NCBI GenBank assembly: GCA_014381105.1
Contig: JACMIO010000103.1
Coordinates: 1-35,469, forward strand
DNA from: a bacterium
GTDB taxonomy: Archaea; Thermoproteota; Nitrososphaeria; Nitrososphaerales; Nitrososphaeraceae
Length of the DNA: 35,469 bases
Reading direction: 5' to 3'
Below, one piece after another: positions 8,543 through 16,685 of the stretch. Under the pieces are notes generated by a model. That model was not told the origin of the DNA and did not search any database. It saw only the letters and a list, made by a program, of their open reading frames with translations. The position numbers and the translations under genes were made by a program. Positions within the stretch are counted from its first letter, which is position 1, and each line of letters opens with the position of its first letter.

Positions 8543-8836
8543 TTATTGTAATTTGATTATTTCATCCCATGTACCAGTTACCGAAAGCATATAGTATTTG
8601 CTTTGATCCGCTGATTCTAAGTGTATGATATCACCTGGCGTAATCTGAATTTGAAATAATCTGTTCAGGAATTGCAGGAAACTTGGCCCTGCTACTATGC
8701 TCTTTACTTCCTTTTTAAAGGGGTTATCATAGTACTCTTTCAAAGTATCCGCTAGTCCCAAACTACTAAGTTGTTCAACTAATTCAGACAAATCAACAAA
8801 TTGTGAATTCCTCTTGTAGACCATAAGAATCGCCAT
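8543..8836 (-). CDS. Conserved-looking 97-aa hypothetical protein
   Basis: No recognised domain. The 97-aa soluble protein has an N-terminal strand-like segment, a helix (SELVEQLSSLGLADTLKEYY), then ITPGDIIHLESADQ and YYMLSVTGTWDEIIKL, suggesting a small alpha/beta fold. Two TATA-like boxes lie upstream on the minus strand: gttatatatgc (8867-8875), which fits the ATG at 8834-8836, and tatatataa (8849-8857), which would instead make a leaderless mRNA beginning near the second in-frame ATG at 8824. The start is therefore uncertain by four codons. Codon use and a good promoter support a real gene. Confidence 0.6.
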   Translation of the reverse strand: MAILMVYKRNSQFVDLSELVEQLSSLGLADTLKEYYDNPFKKEVKSIVAGPSFLQFLNRLFQIQITPGDIIHLESADQSKYYMLSVTGTWDEIIKLQ

Positions 8837-8978
8837 TGTAAAATCTCATTATATATACGCTGCCATGCATATATAACACTTATCTGTTAAAGTGCGACTG
8901 CCAATTATTGATATTGTGCATGAGTATCGAGTTTAAGCAGTTTCGCTTTGCGAGTTGCTCGGTTTTGATATTACCAAG

Positions 8979-9011
8979 ACTTATTAACGAATAAGTGATA
9001 ACATACTTATT
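8979..9011 (+). promoter_or_regulatory. TATA box overlapped by inverted and direct repeats (operator candidate)
   Basis: ACTTATT (8979-8985) and AATAAGT (8990-8996) form a perfect 7-bp inverted repeat with a 4-nt spacer, and ACTTATT recurs at 9005-9011. The first arm coincides with the TATA-like acttattaac, whose centre is 26 nt before the TTG of the next gene. A repressor bound here would block the promoter directly. Confidence 0.45.
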
Positions 9012-9147
9012 GTATAACTCTTGTTCGATATGCGGAAATGACTTCAACAATCTAGTTAGCGGTGTTATTTATTTAAGTACAGTAAAGGGAAAACTAGAAT
9101 TCTGTTCAGATAAATGCTGCAGAGATTTCTTAAAGAAAAATTTGTAG
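9010..9147 (+). CDS. 45-aa TRASH/YHS-like Cys-rich mini-protein
   Basis: A 45-codon gene starting at TTG 9010. The product has CSICGNDF near the N terminus (C5, C8) and LEFCSDKCCRDFLKK near the C terminus (C32, C36, C37). This CX2C...CX3C spacing and the FCSDKC block resemble the TRASH/YHS treble-clef group, which binds zinc or copper-type metals, often as a chaperone or sensor domain. Assignment is by motif only; the spacing of about 23 residues between the middle cysteines is slightly longer than the TRASH pattern I know. A TATA-like box centred 26 nt upstream makes a leaderless mRNA likely, and an inverted repeat overlaps it. Confidence 0.6.
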   Translation: MYNSCSICGNDFNNLVSGVIYLSTVKGKLEFCSDKCCRDFLKKNL

Positions 9148-9166
9148 GTCTACGCCTCTTTGGATT

Positions 9167-9192
9167 TAATACTTTTCTCTAAGTTAGTATTA
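9167..9192 (+). terminator. Weak hairpin after the TRASH-like gene
   Basis: TAATACT (9167-9173) and AGTATTA (9186-9192) are a perfect 7-bp inverted repeat with a 12-nt loop, 20 nt after the stop. AT-only stem apart from one pair, so this is tentative. Confidence 0.25.
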
Positions 9193-9307
9193 TTTAACGT
9201 AAAATAGAACGACCAGGATTGTCAATGAATTACGGGAAGAATAGAAGTTTGTAGATTTGAAAAATAAGACAAATAGCCATTAATAGACGTAGACGTAATA
9301 AGTCCTA

Positions 9308-9472
9308 GTGAATAAATCCACAAAATGTATTGAACAACAGCATGATCTGTGTGATGGAAACATAATAGAAATGATCAATAACTCCAGCGTAACGAGAATA
9401 TGTGAATGTCAATGTCATGATTATATGTATAAACTAGTCAGTAGAATGCAGGCTGCAGATAATAATCAGTAG
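9308..9472 (+). CDS. 54-aa Cys/His-rich mini-protein
   Basis: A short open frame from GTG 9308 to TAG 9470-9472, 54 residues. It carries C7, H12, C15 and then the dense cluster ICECQCHDY (C32, C34, C36, H37), a probable zinc-binding arrangement. The rest is hydrophilic with a helical C terminus (MYKLVSRMQAADNN). I recall thaumarchaeal small proteins with a similar ending of the CxCxCH kind, but cannot name a family. An AT-rich attaatag near 9274-9281 could be its TATA box. It is in the same accessory stretch and on the same strand as the TRASH-like gene. Confidence 0.5.
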   Translation: MNKSTKCIEQQHDLCDGNIIEMINNSSVTRICECQCHDYMYKLVSRMQAADNNQ

Positions 9473-9530
9473 TTGTACCAACAGGGGTATAATGATTTCA
9501 TATTTTTTTATCAAATATTTACCGGAGGTC

Positions 9531-9872
9531 TCAGCGTTTATTCGATAACAATCCTAGTAACTTTCTAACAGAGGATTCATAGCCATATTCTCGCAATATC
9601 CAGATCAAAGTAGATACCGTATATACGGGTAGAAAGTCTACAAATGGAATAAATTCAGCAAGGTTCATGATAACCGATACCTTACTTTTAGTTATCGAAT
9701 ACAACAACCCAGTTGTTATAACATCAAAGACGTCACCGATCACTGGGATACTAAACAGTGGAGCGGCCAAGTAATCTAGTGCGTCTGCAATAATTGATAT
9801 ACCTAGAGCAAGGGCAGCAGTTCTGAAACTACGATTCTTTTTCTTATTTGTCTTCTTTATGATCTCGTCCAT
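9531..9872 (-). CDS. Small integral membrane protein, unknown function
   Basis: The 113-aa protein has a basic N terminus (KKTNKKKNRSFR) followed by two or three hydrophobic segments: TAALALGISIIADALDYL (about 18-36), LFSIPVIGDVFDVITTGLLYS (about 39-59) and FIPFVDFLPVYTVSTLIWIL (about 73-92), then a basic tail. Acidic residues inside the hydrophobic stretches (IADALDY, GDVFDV, FVDF) are unusual and could line a polar path or bind ions; this is an inference. Start is ATG. A minus-strand cttttattag (9891-9900) is centred about 24-26 nt upstream, so a leaderless mRNA is likely. Confidence 0.6.
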   Translation of the reverse strand: MDEIIKKTNKKKNRSFRTAALALGISIIADALDYLAAPLFSIPVIGDVFDVITTGLLYSITKSKVSVIMNLAEFIPFVDFLPVYTVSTLIWILREYGYESSVRKLLGLLSNKR

Positions 9873-9961
9873 GGTATATACGCCTAGTATCTAATAAAAG
9901 AACGAATAATAAAAAATAGTGGAGGCATAGTTCGATCTGTTTTTAGTATCGATTCTCGGAT

Positions 9962-10138
9962 TCATATTCTGACACCTTCTGAATACCAATTACCATGAGG
10001 TTCTTCTCGAAAAACTATTATTACTTCTTTCTTATCAACTTTCAGGATCTGGCTGGCATTTTGAGTTATTGCTTCGGCCAACCTATCCTTTTCTCTTTGG
10101 CTCCTTCCACTGAATAATGACACAGTGATAATGGGCAT
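9962..10138 (-). CDS. 4-oxalocrotonate tautomerase family protein, 58 aa
   Basis: Members of this family are small enzymes whose N-terminal proline, exposed after removal of Met, acts as general base in keto-enol tautomerisation or related reactions. The 58-residue product begins MPIITVSLFSGRSQREKDRL, with Pro2 and the usual beta strand, then the helix AEAITQNASQILKV and the second strand EVIIVFREEPHGNWYSEGV. Length (58 versus about 62), order and the PHGNW-like turn all match. The substrate cannot be predicted. A minus-strand TATA box gtctatatg (10160-10168) is centred 26 nt before the ATG, so the mRNA is leaderless. Confidence 0.8.
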   Translation of the reverse strand: MPIITVSLFSGRSQREKDRLAEAITQNASQILKVDKKEVIIVFREEPHGNWYSEGVRI

Positions 10139-10210
10139 AATATCATTTACGAATAAGAAACATATAGACTTTTGTTACCAAATAAATAGAATGTTGTTCA
10201 TCAAGATTTT

Positions 10211-10648
10211 ATGAGTAATAGTGACGCTTCTGAGGAGAATGTTAAATCTCCCTTTACAAATGGGAATGACGGCTACGAAGAGTATAGAAAGAAGGAAAAG
10301 ATGAAAAAGAAAGAGATCCCACCAATTACAATAGAACATCATATGAAAAATGTAAATGAAAATGCCGGAATAGATGAAAACGATAATTATATTCATAGAA
10401 GAATGCAAGACCAAGAGTATAGGAAGAAGGAAAAGGTGGAAAATAAAAATGATCCCGAAAAAGAAGGCCTTAACACAGTTATCGGTCACAGTAAATATAC
10501 AGTAGGCGGAGAATCCAAAGAAGTTCCAGCATCAGCATTAGATGAAAACGATAATTTTGTTCATAGAAGAGAACTGAATCAGCCAAAACAAATGAAAAGA
10601 GTAGAAAGAAGAAGTAAAGACGCCCCAGTTGATCTAAAGACGCACTAA
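10211..10648 (+). CDS. Highly charged, repeat-containing hydrophilic protein
   Basis: The 145-aa product has no hydrophobic core pattern and is dominated by K, E, D, N and R, so it is probably disordered. It contains two repeated elements: EEYRKKEKMKKKE (about 23-35) and QEYRKKEKVENK (about 68-79), and DENDNYIHRR (about 55-64) and DENDNFVHRR (about 111-120). The matching DENDN(Y/F)(I/V)HRR units look like a short binding motif repeated along a flexible chain. No known family. A TATA-like caaataaatag (10179-10189) lies about 26 nt before the ATG. A long hydrophobic frame on the opposite strand is its shadow. Confidence 0.6.
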   Translation: MSNSDASEENVKSPFTNGNDGYEEYRKKEKMKKKEIPPITIEHHMKNVNENAGIDENDNYIHRRMQDQEYRKKEKVENKNDPEKEGLNTVIGHSKYTVGGESKEVPASALDENDNFVHRRELNQPKQMKRVERRSKDAPVDLKTH

Positions 10649-10711
10649 CTTACAGGGCAAGCGTTATCGCTAACTCTAAAGGTATAAGCGTCATTGAGTC
10701 AATACTGTAGT

Positions 10712-10939
10712 ATGTCTGAAGAAAGAATAGGAGATAAGTTTCTTCGGAAACTCTATGAAAAGACAGTGAACAACGGGACAGAAAATATTGATAGGGAGGA
10801 GATAGGAAAAGAAATCGGAGTAATAGATGTGCAAATGGATAATCTGGTGGACGAATTGACTGCTGAGGGTTATATAAAGAAATTAGGTCGGACAAAAATT
10901 TACCTAACCGATGATGGAAGAAAGAGAGTAGAAATTTAA
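10712..10939 (+). CDS. Small winged-helix DNA-binding protein
   Basis: The frame opens at a TTG at 10694; the ATG at 10712 gives 75 aa and a more natural start. The product is a single winged-helix domain: an N-terminal helix (DKFLRKLYEKTV), a helix-turn-helix region with IDREEIGKEIGVIDVQMDNLVDEL, and the wing EGYIKKLGRTKIYLTDDGRKRVEI, whose LTxxGR ending is typical. It probably binds DNA as a dimer; the target is unknown. It has no fused sensor domain. Lies 63 nt after the repeat protein in the same orientation. Confidence 0.7.
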   Translation: MSEERIGDKFLRKLYEKTVNNGTENIDREEIGKEIGVIDVQMDNLVDELTAEGYIKKLGRTKIYLTDDGRKRVEI

Positions 10940-11267
10940 ATTGGTATGATAACCATAAACTCATCTCTTAAAGTCAAATATGCTTGTAATTCGTTTACGA
11001 GGACTGGTAATGTTAACTAACTTTTGAGAGTCAATCCTGATGAAATTATAATTTGTCTGAAGGTTTATTCTTTAAACTAAGATTGACTTTCTTAGTTAGT
11101 TTATTTGCAGGAACAAGGATTCTATTTGGAAGAACTTTATCCAAAGATTGTGCAAGTGTTGTTAGTGGCACACTGTGAGCGGAGAATGACGAATTTTAGA
11201 TTGGATATTCTATCAACTCTGCGTTAATAAAAAATAAGATTTTGTCTATTAAATCTCATATTCATTA
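10940..11267. other. Intergenic stretch with one doubtful short frame
   Basis: No clear gene. A 41-codon minus-strand frame (GTG at 11169-11171 to TAA at 11046-11048) reads as a hydrophilic, Lys-rich peptide. It has stop codons directly upstream and no family likeness, so it could be chance or the tail of a decayed gene. Confidence 0.3.
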
Positions 11268-11840
11268 TCAAGGATGTTGTCTGTCATATTCTCCTGTTCC
11301 CGTCAGGGTGTCGTTTTGTGTGTCATACGTTCCCTCCACCCGGAAATAGTAAGTTGGATCTTTCTCCTCCGGATTAGATTTTGATAAATCGGGATATTCG
11401 CTAGAGCACTTGTATATGACATTGTTTCCTTCTTCAATTATATCTTTGACGCTATTTACGTCACAAGAGAATGACAATTCGTATCTTTCCGCAAATTTTT
11501 TCTGTAAAGTAGTAAGATCCTTGTTTGTCACATTGTCATGAATGTAAAAATATAGTGTGGTATACAAACGGGGATCAGTATCCTCAGGTTCCGGAAGTAC
11601 TACATATGAAGAATATCCATCCTCCTCAATCTTACATTGATTTGACGGGCAAACTTTCTCCCATACTTCTCCAGATAGTTGTAAGTTCTTAGTGATAGGA
11701 GTTGTCCTTAACCCTTGTACCTCAAATACAAGATCGTTCTCCTGATTACTTTCTTCTTGTGAATACGCAGGTGTATTTGTTTCGATTGGAATTAAAAACA
11801 TTAGACTCGTCATTAGTATTCCTGGAATGAGAGTTTTCAT
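11268..11840 (-). CDS. Secreted protein of unknown function
   Basis: The frame is open from a GTG at 11885, but the ATG at 11838-11840 places a standard signal peptide at the N terminus: MKTLIPGILMTSLMFLIPIE then TNTPAYSQ, with probable cleavage after the AYS region. That gives a 190-aa precursor. The mature part is acidic, with four cysteines (VCPSNQC, FSCDV, YKCSS) that could form two disulfides, and sequons NVTN and NDTL. The segment LQLSGEVWEKVCPSNQCKIE near the N terminus and DPTYYFRVEGTYDTQNDTLTG near the C terminus resemble thaumarchaeal secreted beta-sandwich proteins only in a general way. No family named. Confidence 0.6.
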   Translation of the reverse strand: MKTLIPGILMTSLMFLIPIETNTPAYSQEESNQENDLVFEVQGLRTTPITKNLQLSGEVWEKVCPSNQCKIEEDGYSSYVVLPEPEDTDPRLYTTLYFYIHDNVTNKDLTTLQKKFAERYELSFSCDVNSVKDIIEEGNNVIYKCSSEYPDLSKSNPEEKDPTYYFRVEGTYDTQNDTLTGTGEYDRQHP

Positions 11841-12149
11841 TTTAAACCTGTATATTACGAGTTGCTTAAAAAGCCTTATCTTCACTCCTTCCCTTATCCA
11901 ATACTACTACAAATTTCCTTCCAATCGGACTTACAATCAACTTACAAAATCTGAAATTGTAGTTTTTTTGCTTTTCTTGCCTTGATGTCGATCACCTAAG
12001 TTAAACCTGGACTCTAATTCTAAGTCTCGACCTATTTTTGCAATATCTAGCACAAATTTGGGATTTGAAACGAATGGAATTCCAAATATAGGTATACGGA
12101 TACTTTGGAATATCAAAATTAATATACTATCCCAAAATCAAAGAGACTG

Positions 12150-13181
12150 ATGTTTCACGTTTCTGTTGACAATTATGGGATAACGGTGGGCACCGAAGAT
12201 AAGACCATTTATCTTGATCCTAATAAACAGCCTAATTCTGATTTTATTTTCATTTCCCATGCGCATACTGATCACCTACACAAGAGCGTTAAAGAGAACG
12301 GTAATAAGATTATCACCTCACAAATAACTCACAAGATAGCAAAGCATAGAGGCTACAAATATGGTGATACATACGAGGAACACGATTTCAAATTATTGGA
12401 TTCAGGACATATTCTCGGATCGAATGGGCTCCTAATAGAAGACGAGTTGTATTACACAGGTGATATTTCCATACGAAAAAGAGCATTTATGAATCCTGCC
12501 GTTATTCCCAAGGCAAAAACCCTCATAATAGAGTCAACCTTTGGTCATCATGATTATATTTTTCCAAAATTTGAGAGCACACTACATAAGGCCAATCTAA
12601 TAATTTCTGAAATGTATCACCAGGGTATACCAGTAATCTTGTTGGGATATACTCTAGGAAAAGCGCAAATTCTAACAAATGTATTTAGACATTGGAAACC
12701 ATTAATCATTCACGATTCGATACACGAAATGAACAGGATTTATTCGGAATTTGGTATCGATATGGATAACTATGTTACCTTCTCTGAGGCAGAAAAAAAT
12801 AACATGTTGTCATCTCATAGTCCGTGGTTAATGATTGCTCCTATTGAATCATGCAAAAACGGATTTCTAAATTATATTAAGAGAAAATATGGTGCGCTAT
12901 CCATTGGATTTAGTGGATGGTCTGTAAAACCTTATTACAAAAACGCAATGGGATTAGATCATTGTTTACCTCTGAGTGACCATTGCGATTACAACGATTT
13001 GATAGCAGTAGTAAAAAAATGCAATCCTGAAAAGGTATACACATTTCACGGATTTGCCGATGGATTTGCACGAGATCTAAGTTCGATTGGTTTTGATGCA
13101 GATCCACTTGTTTACTCTAGAGGTAAAGCCCGTAAAACATCACTGAAACTTGACACCTTTTTTGGCAAGTCAAGAACTTGA
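12150..13181 (+). CDS. Metallo-beta-lactamase fold exonuclease-like protein
   Basis: Probable nuclease or RNA-processing hydrolase with two zinc ions. The 343-aa protein shows HAHTDH (about 38-43), GHILGS (about 86-91) and YTGDIS (about 108-113), the motif 2-4 metal ligands. Beta-CASP-type features follow: ESTFG, then LSDHCDYNDL and YTFHGFADGFA with the two late histidines. This set is typical of COG1236 mRNA 3'-processing factors and the DNA ligase-associated exonucleases. At 343 aa it is nearer the shorter exonuclease type than the 420-aa-plus aCPSF-like enzymes. No ligase or helicase gene is beside it. A TATA-like attaatatacta (12116-12127) precedes the ATG by about 28 nt. Confidence 0.8.
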   Translation: MFHVSVDNYGITVGTEDKTIYLDPNKQPNSDFIFISHAHTDHLHKSVKENGNKIITSQITHKIAKHRGYKYGDTYEEHDFKLLDSGHILGSNGLLIEDELYYTGDISIRKRAFMNPAVIPKAKTLIIESTFGHHDYIFPKFESTLHKANLIISEMYHQGIPVILLGYTLGKAQILTNVFRHWKPLIIHDSIHEMNRIYSEFGIDMDNYVTFSEAEKNNMLSSHSPWLMIAPIESCKNGFLNYIKRKYGALSIGFSGWSVKPYYKNAMGLDHCLPLSDHCDYNDLIAVVKKCNPEKVYTFHGFADGFARDLSSIGFDADPLVYSRGKARKTSLKLDTFFGKSRT

Positions 13182-13237
13182 ATAATCTGGTTAAATCTAC
13201 ATCCTTCAATTGTAGTATAGCGATCGGCTACCGTGAA

Positions 13238-14320
13238 TCACTTTTTTTCTTGTTCTCTAAAATATGGAATTACCTTTTTACCAAAGAGCTCAATGTTTTT
13301 GAAATAACCGTCTCCCCAAAATCTAATGATAAAATGATTCGTTCCTGCTTCGATAAACCTTTCTAACATTTCGATTACATCATCTGGCTTACCCACTCCT
13401 ATTGCACCCCTCGCCACATCATCGGGTACTTGCATCGCGGCCCGTTTCATCTGCTCCATCAATTCTGGCTTATTCATTGCATATTCTGTAAAGTACTTCC
13501 GGAAATCAAACTCTGAATCTTGTTGAATATTATGCACCTTCAATAATTCAGGTTTGTATAAACTCACCTTGACTGCGTTTTTCATCTTATTCCACGCTTC
13601 CTCCCCATCCTCGGTAAAGTAAACATCTACATCATTAGCGAATTGAAAATTGGTGATATCTCTACTATTTTTCTTTGCATGATCCTTTATGACGTTTGCA
13701 TGGTGTTTGAACAATGCGGGCGTATAGCCAATTGGTATCCAACCATCTCCATAAATAGCACACAGCTCCAGTGTTTTTGGCGCTCCTGCCGCGATATAAA
13801 CGGGTGGCCTAGGTTTCCTGATACTCTTTGCTTGTAAACATGCATTAATCAGTTTATAATATTCTCCATCATAATTTACTCTATTATCAGGATCAGAATC
13901 AAAGAGAGCTTCAATGACTTCTAATTGCTCTTTGAATTTAGTTACAGGTTTTTTGAATTCTATTCCAAAGTCAACTACATTTTGTGCTTCTCCTGCACCG
14001 ATACCCAAAATTGCTCGTCCGTTAGTGAGCCTATCTAAAGTGATCGAAGAAAGTGCGATGGTCGAAGGATGCCTTCTAATCGCATCTGTCACACATGTTC
14101 CCAACTCAACATTCCTTGTGACTGCACCAATAGCCGCTAACAATAACCATGCATCATTTACAACCGCATTCTTCCACTGCGGTACGTTTGAATGATCCAT
14201 AGACCATATTGAATCAAAATCAAGCCTGTCAGCAATTTGACATGCCGTCATTATTTGGATTTCATCCAAACCTAGTCTGGCAATATTTAATCCTTGGGTA
14301 AAGCCAAATTTAGTTCTCAT
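13238..14320 (-). CDS. Luciferase-like (LLM) F420-type oxidoreductase
   Basis: A 360-aa TIM-barrel protein of the bacterial-luciferase superfamily, many archaeal members of which use F420. Visible blocks are FGFTQG at the N terminus, ADRLDFDSIWSMDHSN, VELGTCVTDAIRRHPSTIA, LTNGRAILGIGAGEAQNV and PRPPVYIAAGAPKTLELCAI. These match the LLM flavin/F420 fold including Mer-like enzymes. The AGAPKTLEL and GEAQN segments are typical of F420-dependent glucose-6-phosphate dehydrogenase and Mer relatives. The substrate cannot be stated. cofG and cofH in the same window show that the organism makes F420. Divergent from acylphosphatase; a minus-strand TATA (cttatata, 14350-14357) lies about 33 nt upstream. 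Confidence 0.85.
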   Translation of the reverse strand: MRTKFGFTQGLNIARLGLDEIQIMTACQIADRLDFDSIWSMDHSNVPQWKNAVVNDAWLLLAAIGAVTRNVELGTCVTDAIRRHPSTIALSSITLDRLTNGRAILGIGAGEAQNVVDFGIEFKKPVTKFKEQLEVIEALFDSDPDNRVNYDGEYYKLINACLQAKSIRKPRPPVYIAAGAPKTLELCAIYGDGWIPIGYTPALFKHHANVIKDHAKKNSRDITNFQFANDVDVYFTEDGEEAWNKMKNAVKVSLYKPELLKVHNIQQDSEFDFRKYFTEYAMNKPELMEQMKRAAMQVPDDVARGAIGVGKPDDVIEMLERFIEAGTNHFIIRFWGDGYFKNIELFGKKVIPYFREQEKK

Positions 14321-14433
14321 TTTATAATGGAATTATGCGTTCATATGAGTATATAAGGTTTGGATGATTCGGATTAGGATAACTACTCACCTAATCTATT
14401 AGAAGATTTGAATCTGTTGACAAAACTTTTGTT

Positions 14434-14449
14434 TGAATATATATAAAAT
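14434..14449 (+). promoter_or_regulatory. TATA box of the acylphosphatase gene
   Basis: The run aatatatataaaata is centred about 28 nt before the GTG start, consistent with a leaderless transcript beginning at or next to the start codon. Confidence 0.6.
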
Positions 14450-14470
14450 AGCATTATGTTGAAGTAGAAT

Positions 14471-14797
14471 GTGAATTTCAGAGATTCTAAAAATTCAGTT
14501 CATGATGACAACGAAAAGACTTCAGTTCGATTGTTGGTTAATGGCAAGGTTCAGGGTGTGTATTTTCGGCTCAACATGCAAGAAATTGCAAAGAAAAATT
14601 CTGTATTTGGCTGGGTGCGAAATTTAACTGATGGGCGTGTAGAAGCCTTGCTTGAAGGAAATAAAGATGGTGTTGATCAGGTCATAGAGTGGAGTAAAAA
14701 AGGTCCCGAGAATGCACGAGTAGATGATCTAAAAATAGACTATTTACAATATGAGGGAAAATATGTTGATTTTGTAATACAACATGACGAGTCATAG
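14471..14797 (+). CDS. acyP: Acylphosphatase
   Basis: Hydrolyses acyl phosphates such as carbamoyl phosphate and 1,3-bisphosphoglycerate. The 108-aa product has the family signature VNGKVQGVYFRLNMQEIAKK (active-site Arg in the GVYFR block) and the second signature GWVRNLTDGRVEALLEG with the catalytic Asn in VRN. Acylphosphatases are normally about 90-100 aa; the extra 15 or so residues here are a hydrophilic N-terminal extension (NFRDSKNSVHDDNEKTS). The GTG start is preferred because the TATA box lies about 28 nt upstream. Divergent from the luciferase-like oxidoreductase. Confidence 0.92.
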   Translation: MNFRDSKNSVHDDNEKTSVRLLVNGKVQGVYFRLNMQEIAKKNSVFGWVRNLTDGRVEALLEGNKDGVDQVIEWSKKGPENARVDDLKIDYLQYEGKYVDFVIQHDES

Positions 14798-15056
14798 CTT
14801 CACCATCTATTTCACATTAGATTAAAAATAAATCCAGCAGTATCAAAACTACGTAGCACAAAGTCATTATATTTTCAATTAATTGGTTTCAAATTTTGGA
14901 TACTACATTAAGTAACATAGAAAAAAATGGAACAGTTGATAAAAACTACACGTTAGATCACTATTCAAAGTCCTACCATTACTAGCAGGATTATAGTTAC
15001 TGACACAAGTATTGATGTAGAAATAAAGAGATTGGTACAAAAAAACTCACAATTTC

Positions 15057-15692
15057 CTAAAAATTGTGCATTGCAACCAGGTACAGAGTGTAAATATCGG
15101 ATGAGATGTCTTGTTCTTTCTTGATATCAAGCTCGTTCCAATCCACTTTTATTCCATTCCAACCTTGCGTATGCCACTTCCCAATTGGTAGTGGTTGATG
15201 AATAATATTTTCACTGAAAGGATAAGGGTTTACGTATAGATATGGTGCTTCATAACTGTCCTCTCCTGGTGAGACACCAACTCCAATTTGGTCTTTGTCT
15301 CCATTGATAAAAGATTCAACTGAGAAATCAAAACCATGGGGCCACAGGTGGACTTGAGTGAAATGATCCCTCAACTTCATTCTGAACAATTCAAGACTCT
15401 TGTTGACTCTTTTTGCGAATGTGATATATTCAAACAAACACTCCTGTCGCAAAGTCAACGACGGCACTTTTGGCATATTTAGTCCATATTTAGTAACAAT
15501 TGATTCCAATCTCTCATAAAATCCATCACAAGTCAAGTCAACAAAGTGTCCAATCTCATTATGAAAATACAGGAGCTCTCCTGTAAGTAAATGAATTTTT
15601 ACTTCTGTCTTGTTGTTCAGTAAACCAGTAGTTATTTCATCATTTTGAAAAAAAAGTGCATCATGACCGTAATGTGGTATCTCTTCTATCAA
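15057..15692 (-). CDS. DUF5996-like protein, N-terminally short
   Basis: Function unknown. The 211-aa product has the diagnostic C-terminal half of DUF5996: a run QVHLWPHGFDFSVESF, then IGVGVSPGEDSYEAPYLYVN and GKWHTQGWNGIKVDW. Family members I know are nearer 300 aa and begin with a longer N-terminal strand region. Here only the last part of that region (ALFFQNDEITTGLL) is present after the TTG at 15692. The same frame runs 12 codons further upstream (VCKIISQIKSQ) before a TAA without offering a usual start codon, yet those residues look family-like. This suggests a lost start or a 5' frameshift, although a naturally short variant is possible. Confidence 0.65.
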   Translation of the reverse strand: MIEEIPHYGHDALFFQNDEITTGLLNNKTEVKIHLLTGELLYFHNEIGHFVDLTCDGFYERLESIVTKYGLNMPKVPSLTLRQECLFEYITFAKRVNKSLELFRMKLRDHFTQVHLWPHGFDFSVESFINGDKDQIGVGVSPGEDSYEAPYLYVNPYPFSENIIHQPLPIGKWHTQGWNGIKVDWNELDIKKEQDISSDIYTLYLVAMHNF

Positions 15693-15848
15693 TTGTGACT
15701 TTATCTGAGAAATTATTTTGCATACTGTTTACAAACCAGAAATTCTCTTTAGGAACTTACGATTATCCATTTATTTTCTATAAGTATCTGTTAAAAACTA
15801 TGATCTCAGGAACACTAGTATAGAATTAGCAACAAGTACAGCTTCTAC

Positions 15849-16685
15849 TTAATCAGACTTTATCTTCAGGCTAAAAGCTAAAAATAGATTAGGGTGGATT
15901 TGCCCATGGACAATACTATAAACTTCTTCAACTGATGCATTTCTATTCAGCGCCAAAATAAGGTTATCTATGCCCTGCCCTAATTCCCTAATTGCACTAA
16001 TCTTCATCCCCGTTGGAATAGGCATTAATCCAGTAGAATTCTCCAATTTGGCATCTTGTAAATAATTAGTAAACAGTATTTTCAGTGATTTAGCCTGCGC
16101 TACGGATGTCTCATAATTGGCCAAATTTTTGACGACTTTGTTTTCTTGATTTCCTTCATTACTTGCGGATTGATTATTAGACATTGATGTCATCTTTTCC
16201 ATACTATGTTTATTTGCACTATCAGTCATGTTCGTAGCGGACGTTTCGTTCATCTTCATAATCATATCTACACTCATATTTAGCAAACCAGAAGCCATCT
16301 TAGGGTCAAGTCCAGTCGATAGTCCATATTCTCGAAGAGACTCATCAGCTATATTTGCAGAAACAAGCGCCTTGGTAGTCCAATTAAGGTCCGAGAGAAG
16401 GATGTCGTAATGATTAGGAAAAATTGAATTCTCGGTTATGTCCTTTCTGATGGAGGCAAGTTTATGAAATAATTCGTCCGCCCTATCTGAATGAATTGAA
16501 TATGATGAATTGTTTGCGTATTGAGATTCTAAAGCTAGATTTTTTTCAATTTCAAATTGCTTTATCAATGTATACAGTACTGAACTATCATTCTGATAAA
16601 AATTGTGAGCATATAAAATAGTATTGTTGGATAAAGCCAAAGCAACTACAAACAGAACGAAATATACTCTAATATCTAACTTCAA
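15849..16685 (-). CDS. Secreted, sequon-rich protein of unknown function
   Basis: The frame is open from an ATG at 16754. I choose the TTG at 16683-16685, which gives a regular signal peptide (KLDIRVYFVLFVVALALS, then NNTILYAHN) and a TATA-like tttattattt on the minus strand (16709-16720) about 28 nt upstream. The mature region of roughly 250 aa is helical and contains many N-glycosylation sequons (NDSS, NNSS, NWTT, NMSV, NETS, NMTD, NNQS, NSTG, NASV). It has a Met/Ser/Asn-rich, probably flexible middle part (about residues 170-205). A hydrophobic segment is absent at the C terminus, so the protein is likely released or held by its N terminus. No family recognised. Confidence 0.6.
   Translation of the reverse strand: MKLDIRVYFVLFVVALALSNNTILYAHNFYQNDSSVLYTLIKQFEIEKNLALESQYANNSSYSIHSDRADELFHKLASIRKDITENSIFPNHYDILLSDLNWTTKALVSANIADESLREYGLSTGLDPKMASGLLNMSVDMIMKMNETSATNMTDSANKHSMEKMTSMSNNQSASNEGNQENKVVKNLANYETSVAQAKSLKILFTNYLQDAKLENSTGLMPIPTGMKISAIRELGQGIDNLILALNRNASVEEVYSIVHGQIHPNLFLAFSLKIKSD

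Noticed and set aside
10175..10489. Minus-strand 104-codon hydrophobic frame
   Set aside because: Shadow of the Lys/Glu-rich repeat protein on the plus strand.
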